Shown here: piece by piece, positions 18,304-27,637 of the stretch
How the letters are laid out: every line of letters begins with the position of its first letter
How positions within the stretch are numbered: position 1 is the stretch's first letter
Assembly (NCBI RefSeq): GCF_000739775.1
Contig: NZ_BBJH01000053.1
Coordinates: 1 to 63,161 of the forward strand
Reading direction: 5' to 3'
Length of the DNA stretch: 63,161 bases
DNA from: Paraburkholderia heleia NBRC 101817
GTDB taxonomy: Bacteria; Pseudomonadota; Gammaproteobacteria; Burkholderiales; Burkholderiaceae
Made by a program: the position numbers and the translations under genes
Notes under the pieces: model-generated
The model's database searches: none
Told to the model about the DNA's origin: nothing
The model's input: only the letters and a program-made list of their open reading frames with translations

Positions 18304-18729
18304 ATGAAATTCGTTCGGTTTGTAGTCCTTCATTGTGCACTCGCAACCGCTACGCTATCCTTCGCTGGCATTCAGACCGCCATGGCGGAAGGTGCTGGCG
18401 AGGAAGCCATCAAGCCGGTGATGCAGCAACCGATTCCAGAGCTACCCGGCAAAAACGTCGATATTGCCACCGTGACTTTCGCACCCGGTCATGCTTCTGA
18501 GCCACACATGCATCCGGGTTCCATTTTCGCGTACGTGACTGTTGGCCACGTCGTGTCGCAACTCGAAGGCTCGCCCGCAAGGACCTATGGTCCCGGCGAA
18601 GCCTGGTACGAGCCGCCTGGCGCGCATCATCTCGTTTCGAGGAATGCCAGCGACACAGAACCCGCGCAGATCGTCGTGTTCGCGCTCGCGGGGCCTCACG
18701 ACCCGATCAAGAAGCCGATTTCACACTAG
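18304..18729 (+). CDS. Secreted cupin domain-containing protein
   Basis: A 141-aa protein with a cleavable signal peptide (hydrophobic core about residues 8-24, ending GIQTAMAEG) and one cupin barrel. The metal-binding pattern is visible as HASEPHMHPGSIFAYVTVG and later GEAWYEPPGAHH. It is likely a periplasmic mononuclear metal protein. Its coupling to the AhpD-like gene suggests a peroxide or reactive-electrophile context, which is an inference. Confidence 0.85.
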   Translation: MKFVRFVVLHCALATATLSFAGIQTAMAEGAGEEAIKPVMQQPIPELPGKNVDIATVTFAPGHASEPHMHPGSIFAYVTVGHVVSQLEGSPARTYGPGEAWYEPPGAHHLVSRNASDTEPAQIVVFALAGPHDPIKKPISH

Positions 18730-18775
18730 CCTGCATTGGTGGATGAGTCGTTGCGTGCGCAAAGTCACGACGACC

Positions 18776-19660
18776 TTATCCTGTGGCAAGTTCGTCGGCG
18801 AGGAACTGGATAAGCGCTGTCACGCGCCGCGCCGGTAACTCGGCCGGATAAACGGCATACAAATCGACGTGCTCCGCGACGTATTCCTCCAGCGCCGTCT
18901 CCAGCGTCCTGGACGCGAGTTCCGCCCGAATATCCCAACGGTTCTTGATGATGACGCCCACGCCCTCTAACGCCCACTCGCGGAGCACGCCACCGTCGCT
19001 CGCCTGGCGATCGCCTGAAACCTTGACGTTGTGTGGCTTGCCTGCCATGCGAAACGGCCAGATCGCGAGCGGCGCGCCTGGCCGCGCAAGAATCAGGCAG
19101 TTGTGGCCCGTCAGGTCGTCGGGCACTTTGGCCTTGCCATGCGTACGCCAGTAGTGCGGCGAGGCGCACACGAGCCGCTCGCCGCGCACGAGGAGCCGCG
19201 CGTGCAAGCCGGAATCCACGAGCGGGCCATTGCGCAGAGCCAGATCGATATGCTCATCAATCAGATCGACGGTGCTGTCGCTGAGCAGCAGGCTGATATG
19301 AACACTGGGATGAAGGGCCTGAAAGCGGTCGAGCAGCGCTCGCAACTGAGCGCGCCCGAAATCGTTCGTTGCCGTCACCCGTATCGGCCCGCTCAACGGG
19401 CCATCCTCTCTCGACCCCGTAACTGCTGCGTCCCATTCGGCAACGATACGACGAGCACTTTCCAGCAACAGCAAGCCTTCGTGTGTGAAAACAAGGCGTC
19501 GTGTCGAGCGCGTGATCAGCGTCGTGCCGAGTTCGCCTTCGAGTTGCCTGACTGCCACCGTCACCGACGAAGGTGCGATCGCGCGCTGTCTTGCAACGGC
19601 GGAAAAGCTGCCCATCTCGGCCACTTCGATCAGCGTGCGCAGCGCGTCAATCCTGTCCAT
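18776..19660 (-). CDS. LysR family transcriptional regulator
   Basis: A 294-aa LTTR with N-terminal winged HTH (MDRIDALRTLIEVAEMGSFSAVARQRAIAPSSVTVAVRQLEGELG) of the AaeR/CrgA-like branch and a substrate-binding C-terminal domain. It is transcribed away from the flavoprotein gene at 19767 with 106 nt between them, the classic arrangement for an LTTR controlling its divergent neighbour. The downstream oxidoreductase and cupin genes may be its regulon. Confidence 0.9.
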   Translation of the reverse strand: MDRIDALRTLIEVAEMGSFSAVARQRAIAPSSVTVAVRQLEGELGTTLITRSTRRLVFTHEGLLLLESARRIVAEWDAAVTGSREDGPLSGPIRVTATNDFGRAQLRALLDRFQALHPSVHISLLLSDSTVDLIDEHIDLALRNGPLVDSGLHARLLVRGERLVCASPHYWRTHGKAKVPDDLTGHNCLILARPGAPLAIWPFRMAGKPHNVKVSGDRQASDGGVLREWALEGVGVIIKNRWDIRAELASRTLETALEEYVAEHVDLYAVYPAELPARRVTALIQFLADELATG

Positions 19661-19766
19661 CTTTTGAAGAGCTCGTAAAGTGAATTGGCGTTCGGATGGC
19701 TAATCAAGCGTTCGGCACCCCAGTATAGTCGGCGACGTTGAATCCGAAACCCATCGAGGATGAAAG

Positions 19767-20411
19767 ATGAAGACGTTAGTGATCGTCGCACACCCCGACA
19801 TCGAAAACTCGCGCGGCAACAAGGCCCTTCGCGATGCAATCGCACAGGAACCGGATATCACCGTGCGTGAGCTGTACAAGCTGTACCCCGACTTCCGCGT
19901 CGACGTAACACGGGAACAGCAACTGATTCGCGAGCATGGGCATCTCGTTCTGCAATTTCCGATGTACTGGTACAACTGCCCGCCATTGCTCAAGAAGTGG
20001 CTCGACGACGTTGTCAACGACGCGCTGTTCGGCAGCGCGCCGGAAACATCCCTGGTACTGGATGGCCGCACGCTCCAGCTTGCCGTCACGATCGGGCGTG
20101 TTCGCGAACGCTATTTTCCGCCCTCTCGCGAACACATGTGGGCCGAAGGCGTCACGCGGCCGTATCTCAAACCGGCGCTGCTGGAACGCCATGGTGAACA
20201 CATTGTCGATACGCTGCTTACGCCGTTCGAACAGACTGCGCACCTCGCCGGCATGGAATATGGACGTCCGTTCGTCACCTACAACGTCGGCCCGCTGACA
20301 CGGACCGGTTCCATCAGCGACGAAGCACTAACTGAGCGCTGCGCAGCATACCGGCAACTGCTGCGCGGTCTCGGGCCCGTAAGGTCTGTCGCGCCGGCAG
20401 AGGCTGTTTGA
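19767..20411 (+). CDS. NAD(P)H-dependent flavodoxin-like oxidoreductase (quinone reductase family)
   Basis: A 214-aa flavodoxin-fold protein beginning MKTLVIVAHPDIENSRGNKAL and containing HLVLQFPMYWYNCPPLLKKWLDDV, the FMN/FAD site typical of MdaB/KefF/NQO-type reductases. These transfer two electrons to quinones or azo compounds. It heads a run of same-strand genes (cupin dioxygenase, hydrolase, GST, VOC) that together look like an aromatic/electrophile detoxification set controlled by the divergent LysR gene. Confidence 0.9.
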   Translation: MKTLVIVAHPDIENSRGNKALRDAIAQEPDITVRELYKLYPDFRVDVTREQQLIREHGHLVLQFPMYWYNCPPLLKKWLDDVVNDALFGSAPETSLVLDGRTLQLAVTIGRVRERYFPPSREHMWAEGVTRPYLKPALLERHGEHIVDTLLTPFEQTAHLAGMEYGRPFVTYNVGPLTRTGSISDEALTERCAAYRQLLRGLGPVRSVAPAEAV

Positions 20412-20459
20412 GCGCGTGATGCGCAACAGAACATCGTTTGATCTGACAAGGACATCATC

Positions 20460-21002
20460 ATGAGCGAAGCAACAACACGCAAGCCGGACGAACTGGCGAT
20501 CCCCTATCAACATCCGCAGCCCGCCGACATGTCGGCAGACCTCGTTCACGCCGGCGTGCTCGACCAGTGGCTGGAAGACGACAACCTGTGGGTGCCCACG
20601 ACAAAGACCGTATCGTTCAAGCCCCTGCTCCTCAATGCGAGCCAGGGCTACTACGTTAATCTGCTGCGCGTGCGGCAGTCCGGTGTGCTCTCGCGTCATC
20701 GTCACACCGGTCCGGTGCATGCCATGGTCTTGCGCGGTCGCTGGTATTACCTCGAACACGACTGGGTCGCCGAACAAGGCTCGTATGCGCACGAGCCGGC
20801 AGGTGAAACGCATACGCTGTTCGTACCCGAAGGCGTCGACGAGATGATCACCTGGTTTCACGTGACGGGTGGCTACACCTACGTCGATCCTCAAGGCAAC
20901 GCAACAGGCTACGAGGATGTCTTCACCAAGATCGAAGCGGCCCGCAAGCACTACGAGGCGATCGGACTTGGTACGGACTACGTCAGGCGCTTTATCCGTT
21001 GA
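20460..21002 (+). CDS. Cupin protein of the 2,4'-dihydroxyacetophenone dioxygenase family
   Basis: A 180-aa single-domain cupin. Blocks VNLLRVRQSGVLSRHRHTGPVHAMVLRG and YAHEPAGETHTLFVP supply the metal-binding His and Glu positions. The arrangement resembles DAD-type non-heme iron dioxygenases that cleave a C-C bond of hydroxylated aryl ketones, though members differ in substrate. It follows the flavin reductase by 48 nt and precedes an alpha/beta hydrolase by 42 nt. Confidence 0.85.
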   Translation: MSEATTRKPDELAIPYQHPQPADMSADLVHAGVLDQWLEDDNLWVPTTKTVSFKPLLLNASQGYYVNLLRVRQSGVLSRHRHTGPVHAMVLRGRWYYLEHDWVAEQGSYAHEPAGETHTLFVPEGVDEMITWFHVTGGYTYVDPQGNATGYEDVFTKIEAARKHYEAIGLGTDYVRRFIR

Positions 21003-21044
21003 GACATACCGGCGCTGCAATCGCGCCATCAAGAGGTTCTGATC

Positions 21045-21857
21045 ATGCAACGAAAGACTGTAGAAGTGGACGGTGTCGCCGCCAGTTATCTGTGCGCCGG
21101 CGAGCGTGGACCGGTCGTGCTCATGCTCCACGGCACCTATTGGAGCCGGGTCTGGCAACCCGTCATCGGTGATCTGGCTGCGGCGGGCCTGCGCCCGATC
21201 GCCGTCGATTTCCCAGGCTTCGGCCGCTCCGCCGGTGAATTGACGGTTGCGACCGCTTCCATTCCCGCGCTCGCGGATTGGCTGTCTCGCTTCACACAGG
21301 CGCTCGGCATAAGCGGACCGGTCGGCGTTGCCGGCCACGACATCGGCGGTGGCGTTGCACAACAGGTGCTCGTCGACGGCAAGCTCGGAGTGAGCCGTCT
21401 CGCGCTCATGAACGCCGTCATGTTCGACTCCTGGCCGGTCCCCGGGGTCGCACGCTTTCGCGACCCCGAGATTGCTGCTGCCACGACGCCCGCCGATGTG
21501 CTCGCGGCGAGACGCACGTCGGTGATCACCGCGCTAGGACGCCCCGCCTCCGAGGCAGAAATTGCCGACTATCTCGATCCGTGGACCGAGCCCCGCGTGA
21601 CGCGCTCGTGGCTTGCCCTGGCGGGCGCGGCATACAGCCACTACACGACGGATCTCGTTCCGGCCTTGCGCGCGTCCAGCGTGCCGAAGCTGCTGATTTG
21701 GGGCGAGGACGATACGTTCCAGTTGATCGAGCACGCCGAGCGATTCGTGACCGAAATACCGCACTCCTCGCTCGTGCGTATCCCCGCGGCCGGACATATT
21801 CCGACTGAAAACGATCCGAAAACGATCGCTCGCGCGCTAATCGACTTTTTTGCGTAA
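21045..21857 (+). CDS. Alpha/beta fold hydrolase
   Basis: A 270-aa hydrolase. The oxyanion region is VLMLHGTYWSRVWQP, the nucleophile elbow is GVAGHDIGGGVAQQV with Asp in the nucleophile position, the acid is near IWGEDDTF, and the histidine is in AAGHIPTEND. An Asp nucleophile points to haloalkane dehalogenase or epoxide hydrolase chemistry rather than an esterase. It fits a C-X bond or epoxide-opening step in the surrounding detoxification cluster. Confidence 0.88.
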   Translation: MQRKTVEVDGVAASYLCAGERGPVVLMLHGTYWSRVWQPVIGDLAAAGLRPIAVDFPGFGRSAGELTVATASIPALADWLSRFTQALGISGPVGVAGHDIGGGVAQQVLVDGKLGVSRLALMNAVMFDSWPVPGVARFRDPEIAAATTPADVLAARRTSVITALGRPASEAEIADYLDPWTEPRVTRSWLALAGAAYSHYTTDLVPALRASSVPKLLIWGEDDTFQLIEHAERFVTEIPHSSLVRIPAAGHIPTENDPKTIARALIDFFA

Positions 21858-22138
21858 AGCTGTAAGTTGGCGCAGGGGAACCAGCGGCGCGTTGCGTGTG
21901 CCACTGGCTTCTCATCTGCTTCAGCCGGTAGCCTTCACTTCCCTCCGCCCCCTCGCAACAACACGTTCGATACCGTCGAACGATTTCATCAGCCCCGTCG
22001 AACGGCAATCTCGCGCAGCGCGTTCACCATGACGTCAGTGAGACGCGGTCCGCCTCGTAGTGCGCGCGACCGATGCAGGTTTGATGAACTGCATCCTCTC
22101 CAAGCGAATTTCTCTCCGGCTTTACAAAGGAAACGCCA

Positions 22139-22810
22139 ATGATCAAGTTTTACTTCCACCCTTCGCCCAATCCCATGAAGGCCGCCCTTCTGCTCGAAGA
22201 ACTGGAATTGCCGTTCGATCTGATCGCCGTCGACACGTTCAAGGGCGAACAGCATCTGCCAGCATTCCGCAGCGTCAACCCGAACGGCAAGGTGCCGGCC
22301 ATTACCGACGAAGGCGTGACCGTCTTCGATTCGCATGCCATCCTGCTGCACCTCGCCACGAAGCACGGCAAGTTCGTTCCCGCCGATGCTGCCGGGCGCG
22401 CCGAAATGCTCTCATGGCTCATGTTCGTGGCAACGGGGCTCTCGCCGTTCTCCGGTCAGGCCGTGCATTTCCAGCACCACACCCCGGAGCCGTTGCCCTA
22501 TGCGCGCAACCGCTACCTGAAGGAAGTCGAGCGCCACTATCGCGTGCTTGACGAGCGGCTTGCGAAAACAAGGTATCTGGCAGGTGAGCACTATTCGATT
22601 GCGGACATGGCGCTGTGGGGCTGGGCCATGTTCGCCGGCTACATTCTTGGCGAAAAAGGACTGAGTGACTACGCCAACGTCAAACGCCTCGTAGACGAAA
22701 TCGGCAAACGCCCCGCCGCCGCACGTGCGCTCGCACTGAAGGAACGGCTCACGCTGAAGACCGACTTTGACGAAGAAACGCGTCGCGCGCTCTTCCCCCA
22801 AAACGTCTAA
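22139..22810 (+). CDS. Glutathione S-transferase family protein
   Basis: A 223-aa two-domain GST. The thioredoxin-like N-terminus is IKFYFHPSPNPMKAALLLEEL with NPNGKVPAITDEGVTVFDSHAILLHLA as the glutathione-binding beta-alpha-beta. The helical C-terminal domain contains the GEHYSIADMALWGW motif conserved in GSTs. It likely conjugates or isomerises electrophilic substrates. The 280 nt upstream hold no recognisable feature. Confidence 0.92.
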   Translation: MIKFYFHPSPNPMKAALLLEELELPFDLIAVDTFKGEQHLPAFRSVNPNGKVPAITDEGVTVFDSHAILLHLATKHGKFVPADAAGRAEMLSWLMFVATGLSPFSGQAVHFQHHTPEPLPYARNRYLKEVERHYRVLDERLAKTRYLAGEHYSIADMALWGWAMFAGYILGEKGLSDYANVKRLVDEIGKRPAAARALALKERLTLKTDFDEETRRALFPQNV

Positions 22811-22871
22811 TGCTTTCCAGACGCATCGCGGCGCTGCCCGCGATGCGTCTCTCTAACGAGGAGCCCGGCTC

Positions 22872-23315
22872 ATGAGTACCGCACAATCGCCGCAGCCAAC
22901 GGCTGCACCCGCACTACGTCTAAACAATATCGCACTCGCCGTTGCGAATCTCGATGCCATGGTTGCCTGGTACGTCGACGTACTTGGCCTCGCCATCGCG
23001 GCGAAGGGGCACTTCGATACCGTTGGCGCGGACTACGCCATGCTCGACGGCATGGGCTTCCGGCTCGAACTCGTCTCCCGCCCTGGCACACCCAAGGTCG
23101 CCGCGAAGCGCACACCGCCACCGGAGCACCTGGACGAGACGGGATGGAAGGCGCTGGTGCTGGAGAGCGGCGATCTTGCGGGTACGACTGCCAGCTTCGC
23201 CAGGCTTGGCGTAGAGATTGTCTGGGCGCAGGCGCAACTCACGCCCACCATTTCCTCTACGATGATCCGGGACCCCGAAGGGAACCTCATTCATATTCTC
23301 GGCCAACCGGAATAG
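22872..23315 (+). CDS. VOC family protein (glyoxalase/extradiol dioxygenase fold)
   Basis: A 147-aa single VOC module: LRLNNIALAVANLDAMVAWYVDVLGL, then VGADYAMLDGMGFRLELVSRPG and a terminal MIRDPEGNLIHIL. The conserved metal-binding glutamate of the last strand is replaced by His/Leu, so a metal-dependent activity is uncertain. It ends the detoxification gene run, 49 nt before the end of the convergent SDR gene. Confidence 0.88.
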   Translation: MSTAQSPQPTAAPALRLNNIALAVANLDAMVAWYVDVLGLAIAAKGHFDTVGADYAMLDGMGFRLELVSRPGTPKVAAKRTPPPEHLDETGWKALVLESGDLAGTTASFARLGVEIVWAQAQLTPTISSTMIRDPEGNLIHILGQPE

Positions 23316-23324
23316 CGGCAAACG

Positions 23325-23348
23325 CGGAGGCCTCCCGGGAGGCCTCCG
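23325..23348. terminator. Palindromic terminator-like hairpin between convergent genes
   Basis: CGGAGGCCTCCC and its exact complement form a 24-bp perfect palindrome in the 49-nt gap between the VOC and SDR stops. It lacks a clear U-run on either side, so it may be a bidirectional or Rho-assisted barrier. Confidence 0.5.
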
Positions 23349-23364
23349 GCGTCCAGCACCCCAA

Positions 23365-24084
23365 TCAGATCATCGACTTCCCGATCGACGCGCCGCCGTC
23401 GACGAAAAGCGTCTGCCCCGTCATGAATCCCGCTTCCTCGCCCAGCAGGAACGCGATGGATGCCGCCAGTTCCTCGGGACGCCCCAGCCGTTTCATCGGA
23501 ACAATCGAGAGGAAACGGCGCTCCGCTTCGCTGCCCGCCGGTGTATTCGCGCGGAACATCTCGGTTTCGGTCGGCCCAGGTGCGACCGCATTGACGGTGA
23601 TACCCGTATCGGCGAGTTCGAGCGCCCACGTTCGGGTCAGGCTGATCATCGCGGCCTTCGCAGCCGCATACGTCGAACGTTGGGCCACGCCCAGCACGAC
23701 GAGGCTGGACAGATTCACGATACGGCCCCAGCCGCGTTTGCGCATCCCCGGTAGCAAGGTCTGAACCGTTTGCACGGCGGGCGCCAGGTTGTCGCGCATC
23801 GCCCTGTCGAGATCATCGAGATCGATCGATCCAAGCGGCGAAAGCTCAACGAACCCGACGTTGTTGACGACGCCGTCGAATTCGAAGCGCGCGTCGAGAT
23901 CGGACAGCACCGCTTGCGTCCCCTCCCGGTCGGTCAGGTCGACGGACACGAGCGTGCCTGGAAAAGTCGTGTCACCGGAACTGCGCGCGAGGCCGACCAC
24001 ATTGTGGCCATCACGCGCGAGACGCTCGCTCAGCGCACGCCCGATGCCTTTGCTTGCACCCGTAATCAGGAAAGTTCGTTTCAT
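23365..24084 (-). CDS. SDR family NAD(P)-dependent oxidoreductase
   Basis: With the start at 24084 (MKRTFLITGASKGIGRALSERLARDG) the protein is 239 aa, normal for a classical SDR. The TGxxxGxG cofactor motif, the NNVG motif (GVVNNVGFVELSPL) and the YxxxK site (STYAAAKAAMISLTRTWALEL) are all present, as is the final FVDGGASIG. The longer frame upstream to 24498 is out-of-context translation of the transporter gene. FabG-like ketone reductase; substrate unknown. Confidence 0.92.
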   Translation of the reverse strand: MKRTFLITGASKGIGRALSERLARDGHNVVGLARSSGDTTFPGTLVSVDLTDREGTQAVLSDLDARFEFDGVVNNVGFVELSPLGSIDLDDLDRAMRDNLAPAVQTVQTLLPGMRKRGWGRIVNLSSLVVLGVAQRSTYAAAKAAMISLTRTWALELADTGITVNAVAPGPTETEMFRANTPAGSEAERRFLSIVPMKRLGRPEELAASIAFLLGEEAGFMTGQTLFVDGGASIGKSMI

Positions 24085-24122
24085 TTTAAATCGTACTCCT
24101 AGGTAAGTTGATTGATAAGCGG

Positions 24123-25052
24123 TCAAATCCGCCCGAGTAAGACCATCGTGCCCGCGAGTGTGACGGCCGACACTACGCTCGACACGACCAGCGTCGTGCC
24201 CGCCGAGGTGTCCTTTACCCCATAGGACAGGCCAAACAGGATGCTGAACGAACCGCACGGGATCGCCGACAGAAGAATGGCCTGGCCGGCTAACGGCTGC
24301 GGAAGCGCCAGCAGCCAGACAAGCGCTAAGGCAAGCAGGGGCTGCACGACATTGCTGAGCAAAACGCCAACCAGTGCCTGTGCGTCGAGCCGGAACGGTT
24401 GTGCTGCGAGTATGAGTCCAGTCGAGAAAAGGGCAAGTCCGGCAGTCGTGTTTCCGATGATGCCCAACGACTGCGTGAGGAGTGCTGGCAGCGTGCACCC
24501 GGACAGCGACACCAGCAAGCCGGCCAGCGGCGCGATCACGACGGGTTTGACGAAAGTGTTGCGCAGCGCTTTGCCGAGCAGCGCCTGTCCGTCACGATGC
24601 TGCGCGCGCTCGAGCAGGATGAGGGCAGCAGGCGACATGACGACCGCCCCCATCGTGACCGCGATGGCGACGGTCAAATCGGCACCTTCACCATACACCG
24701 CGCGAAGCAATGGCAGCCCGACTGAAGCGAAATTCGGCATGCCGACCGTGACCGCCTTGACGGCCGCCTGCGCGAGATTCGAACGAAAGACGTAGCGCGA
24801 AAGCAGGAGCGAGAGCGCATACGGCACGATCATCACGATCGTCAGCACGACAATGAGCGCCAGATGCGCACCCAGGCTCTCGCGCTGCATCCGCGCGGTA
24901 TAGACAAAGAGCGCGAAGGGCAACGCGTAATGCACCAGCATCGTGTTGATGGCGGCGAGCGGCATGGGCGTCGTGCTCAGCCGCCCGGCGAGATAACCGG
25001 CACCCATCGAAAAGAGAAAAGGCACCAGGGCAAAAGCGATTTCGTGGCTCAT
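24123..25052 (-). CDS. AEC family transporter (auxin efflux carrier type permease)
   Basis: A 309-aa membrane protein with about ten hydrophobic helices in the 5+5 inverted-repeat layout. It has the AEC features SMGAGYLAGRLSTTPMPLAAINTMLVHYALPF near the N-terminus and GMPNFASVGLPLLRAVYG in the middle. Bacterial members move malonate, malate or other organic acids. It lies upstream of the SDR gene in the same direction with a short gap. Confidence 0.88.
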   Translation of the reverse strand: MSHEIAFALVPFLFSMGAGYLAGRLSTTPMPLAAINTMLVHYALPFALFVYTARMQRESLGAHLALIVVLTIVMIVPYALSLLLSRYVFRSNLAQAAVKAVTVGMPNFASVGLPLLRAVYGEGADLTVAIAVTMGAVVMSPAALILLERAQHRDGQALLGKALRNTFVKPVVIAPLAGLLVSLSGCTLPALLTQSLGIIGNTTAGLALFSTGLILAAQPFRLDAQALVGVLLSNVVQPLLALALVWLLALPQPLAGQAILLSAIPCGSFSILFGLSYGVKDTSAGTTLVVSSVVSAVTLAGTMVLLGRI

Positions 25053-25121
25053 GGCGATATGCGGAAGATGCGCGGGGCCTCAGGCGTGACAGCGCGATGG
25101 CTGTCCGCCTGCATGCCACGC

Positions 25122-25991
25122 TTAGCCCTTCCAGCCCTCCAGGAAGTCGAGCAGCAGGGCATTGACCCGCTCCGGTTGCTCCTCGTGCGGCAGATGCCCC
25201 GCGCGCTCGATCGCATGGGTGCGCACATCGGTTGCCATGCCTTTCCAGACGGCTTCCATGTCGAACATCTTGCCGACCGCGTAGAACTCGGCGCCCCACA
25301 ACGCCAGTGTCGGGACGCTGATGGGAACGTGGGCATCCGCCTTGTCCTGTGCCACGTCCTCGGCGTTCGCCCGATAGTCGGCCATCGCGCCACGCACCGC
25401 TCCGGGGGCTTCGTAAGCGCGCACGTAGGCCTCGAATGCGTCCCCGCTGATCGCATTCGGGTCATAGCACCAGTCGGAGAAGAAGTGGCGCAGCCACGCG
25501 CGTTCGTTGCCGGCAACCAGCGTTTCGGGCAGGTCCGGCACCTGGTGGAACAGGAAGAACCAGTATGCGCGGGCGATGCGGGCGTCCAGCTGCTCCGCCA
25601 CGACCCGCGTGGGCACGTTGTCCATCACCACGAGCCGGTCCAGCCGGTTCGCATGGTCCTTGGCGAAACGCGTCGCCACGCGGGATCCGCGATCGTGACT
25701 CACGAGCGCCGCGCGATCGATACCCAGATGATCCAGCAGCGCGCGCACGTCGTTCGCCATCGTGCGCTTGTCGTAGCCGCTCGCCGGCTTGTCGGTTTCG
25801 CCATATCCACGCAGATCCGGCGCAATCACGCGATACTTCCGGGCGAGCGCCGGAATCTGATGGCGCCACGCGTAGTGCGTTTCCGGAAAGCCGTGCAACA
25901 GCACCACGGGCGGTCCATCCCCTGTTTCCACATAGTGCTGCCGGATGCCGTTCGCCCTGACCGTGTGATGAACGAGGTCGATTGTTTGCAT
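25122..25991 (-). CDS. Alpha/beta fold hydrolase, haloacetate dehalogenase-like
   Basis: Start chosen at 25991 (MQTIDLVHHTVRANGIRQHYVETGDGPP), 289 aa. It has the signature set of the fluoroacetate dehalogenase/epoxide hydrolase group: LLHGFPETHYAWRHQIPAL, DLRGYGETDKP, the nucleophile elbow LVSHDRGSRVATRFA with Asp nucleophile, and the C-terminal His in ERAGHLPHEEQPE. Substrate specificity within the group cannot be decided by eye. Confidence 0.9.
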   Translation of the reverse strand: MQTIDLVHHTVRANGIRQHYVETGDGPPVVLLHGFPETHYAWRHQIPALARKYRVIAPDLRGYGETDKPASGYDKRTMANDVRALLDHLGIDRAALVSHDRGSRVATRFAKDHANRLDRLVVMDNVPTRVVAEQLDARIARAYWFFLFHQVPDLPETLVAGNERAWLRHFFSDWCYDPNAISGDAFEAYVRAYEAPGAVRGAMADYRANAEDVAQDKADAHVPISVPTLALWGAEFYAVGKMFDMEAVWKGMATDVRTHAIERAGHLPHEEQPERVNALLLDFLEGWKG

Positions 25992-26005
25992 GATTCGCCG
26001 CTCCC

Positions 26006-26341
26006 TCACTGGCCGAAGTAGATGGGCTTGAGTCCGGGAACGTCGTTCATGTCACCCGAAACCGTGCGCTGCGAGCGCCGGCCCGCTTCGCTCGAACCGG
26101 CGGCAACGCCACCGTGATCGCCGAAGGCACGCGCCGCCATTGCAGTCTTCGCACCGCCGTTGGCGGCGGCGAGGACAGCATCCGGATAATGCGCATCGCC
26201 CGGCGTTCCGGGAACGGTGGCAGACTCGAACGTCACGAGCTGGTCGCGGACCTGCGCACGCGTGATGATTGGCTGTGAAAAGGCTGAAACGGGCGCGGCC
26301 AGCACGGCCGCGAGCAGGCAGGAAAACAAGGTGGGTTTCAT
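26006..26341 (-). CDS. DUF4148 domain-containing secreted protein
   Basis: A 111-aa protein with a clear signal peptide (MKPTLFSCLLAAVLAAPVSAFSQ) followed by ITRAQVRDQLVTFESA, the conserved start of DUF4148, a small periplasmic family abundant in Burkholderia and relatives. Function unknown. The start at 26341 is preferred over the longer frame because it opens the signal peptide. It lies just upstream of the hydrolase gene in the same direction. Confidence 0.85.
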   Translation of the reverse strand: MKPTLFSCLLAAVLAAPVSAFSQPIITRAQVRDQLVTFESATVPGTPGDAHYPDAVLAAANGGAKTAMAARAFGDHGGVAAGSSEAGRRSQRTVSGDMNDVPGLKPIYFGQ

Positions 26342-26515
26342 GTGGTGACTCCAGTATCGGATTGAGAATCCGTCGATGAACGATCGAACAATCATCGGCT
26401 TGCAATGGAGTCTAGAAATGAAGCCGTCGGCGATTAAGACGGGTCGCGCGATAATCAATTTTGCTGCGCGTGCATGGAATCATGTACATATCTGCGCGTA
26501 TGAGGCCAGACTGCC

Positions 26516-27514
26516 CTACTTGCGCTTCGTCTGCTGTTTTGTCCGGTTGCTCCGCCGCGCGCTGGGAGCGACGGCTGCGTCGGCGTGGGCCTCGCAGATC
26601 CCCATTGCCCGTGCCAATGCGGGAGAGAGCGTTGCACGCAGATGCGCAAGCAAGGTGCGCACCTTGGCGTCGAGGTAGCGCCGCGAAGGATAGACGGCAT
26701 AAACCGAGAACGGACGCAGATGGATCTGCGGCAGAACGCGCCTGAGCTTGCCACTCGCGAGATCGTCAGCCACCGAATAGGTGGCAAGCGTGCCAATGCC
26801 CGCTCCGGCCAGAATCGCCGCCCGCAACGCCTCGGGCGAGTTTGCCCGGAACGGCGTGCGCGTAATGGTCCAGACGTGGGTGTCGGCTCCCTGTTGCAGA
26901 TGCCATTCGTCGGGCGGCGCGACGGGGCTTTCGAGTTGCAGCAGTGCATGATTGGCCAGATCGGTCAGCTTTCGCGGATAGCCACGCTGCTTGAGATATG
27001 ACTCGGAGGCAACCGGCACTGCGTACGCCGCGCCCAACGCTTGCGAGATATAGGCAGAGTCCGGCAACTGGGTGGCCGAGACGATCGAAAGGTCGTAGCC
27101 GTCCTCGACAAGGCTCGGCATGCTCTGCTCGACCTTGAGTTCGACGGAAACATCGGGAAATGCCTGCTGATAGCTCGCAAGCACCTGCGCCACGCAGCTG
27201 TACGCCAGCCCCGGTGCCGAATGCACGCGGATACGCCCCGATGGCTTCTGGGTGGCGTTGCGCGCTTCGTCCGTCGCGTTGTCGAGTTCGCCGAGGATCG
27301 CCTTTGCGCGCTCGTAGAACCGTGCGCCCACGTCGGTCACGGAAAGGTGGCGCGTCGTGCGATGCAATACGACCGCCTGCAACTCCTCTTCCAGCGAAGA
27401 TACGGCGCGGGAAATCTGGGCAGCAGTGGAGTCGTTTTCTTTTGCGACCGCGGTGAACGACCCTGCCTCGACGACACGAACGAATATGCGCAGGTGATTC
27501 AGGAAGTCGGCCAT
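26516..27514 (-). CDS. LysR family transcriptional regulator
   Basis: A 332-aa LTTR. The HTH is MADFLNHLRIFVRVVEAGSFTAVAKENDSTAAQISRAVSSLEEELQ, followed by the effector domain (RVHSAPGLAYSCVAQVLASYQQAFPDVSVEL). It has a longer basic C-terminal tail than usual (ARRSNRTKQQTKRK). It lies upstream of the DUF4148-hydrolase-AEC-SDR series on the same strand and may regulate it. Confidence 0.9.
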   Translation of the reverse strand: MADFLNHLRIFVRVVEAGSFTAVAKENDSTAAQISRAVSSLEEELQAVVLHRTTRHLSVTDVGARFYERAKAILGELDNATDEARNATQKPSGRIRVHSAPGLAYSCVAQVLASYQQAFPDVSVELKVEQSMPSLVEDGYDLSIVSATQLPDSAYISQALGAAYAVPVASESYLKQRGYPRKLTDLANHALLQLESPVAPPDEWHLQQGADTHVWTITRTPFRANSPEALRAAILAGAGIGTLATYSVADDLASGKLRRVLPQIHLRPFSVYAVYPSRRYLDAKVRTLLAHLRATLSPALARAMGICEAHADAAVAPSARRSNRTKQQTKRK

Positions 27515-27637
27515 ACTGGAGGACCCATTTTATTGCTCGACTAGCCAAAGAGAGCGTCACCTGGCTGGTCACGCAACCAAGCCGCTAATCTAAAGCGTTG
27601 TGGAGTTAACACAACGCAGAATCAGGACCGATTCTCC

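Noticed and set aside
24085..24498. N-terminal extension of the SDR frame
   Set aside because: The SDR Rossmann motif starts exactly at ATG 24084. The upstream codons lie within the transporter gene's territory and match nothing.
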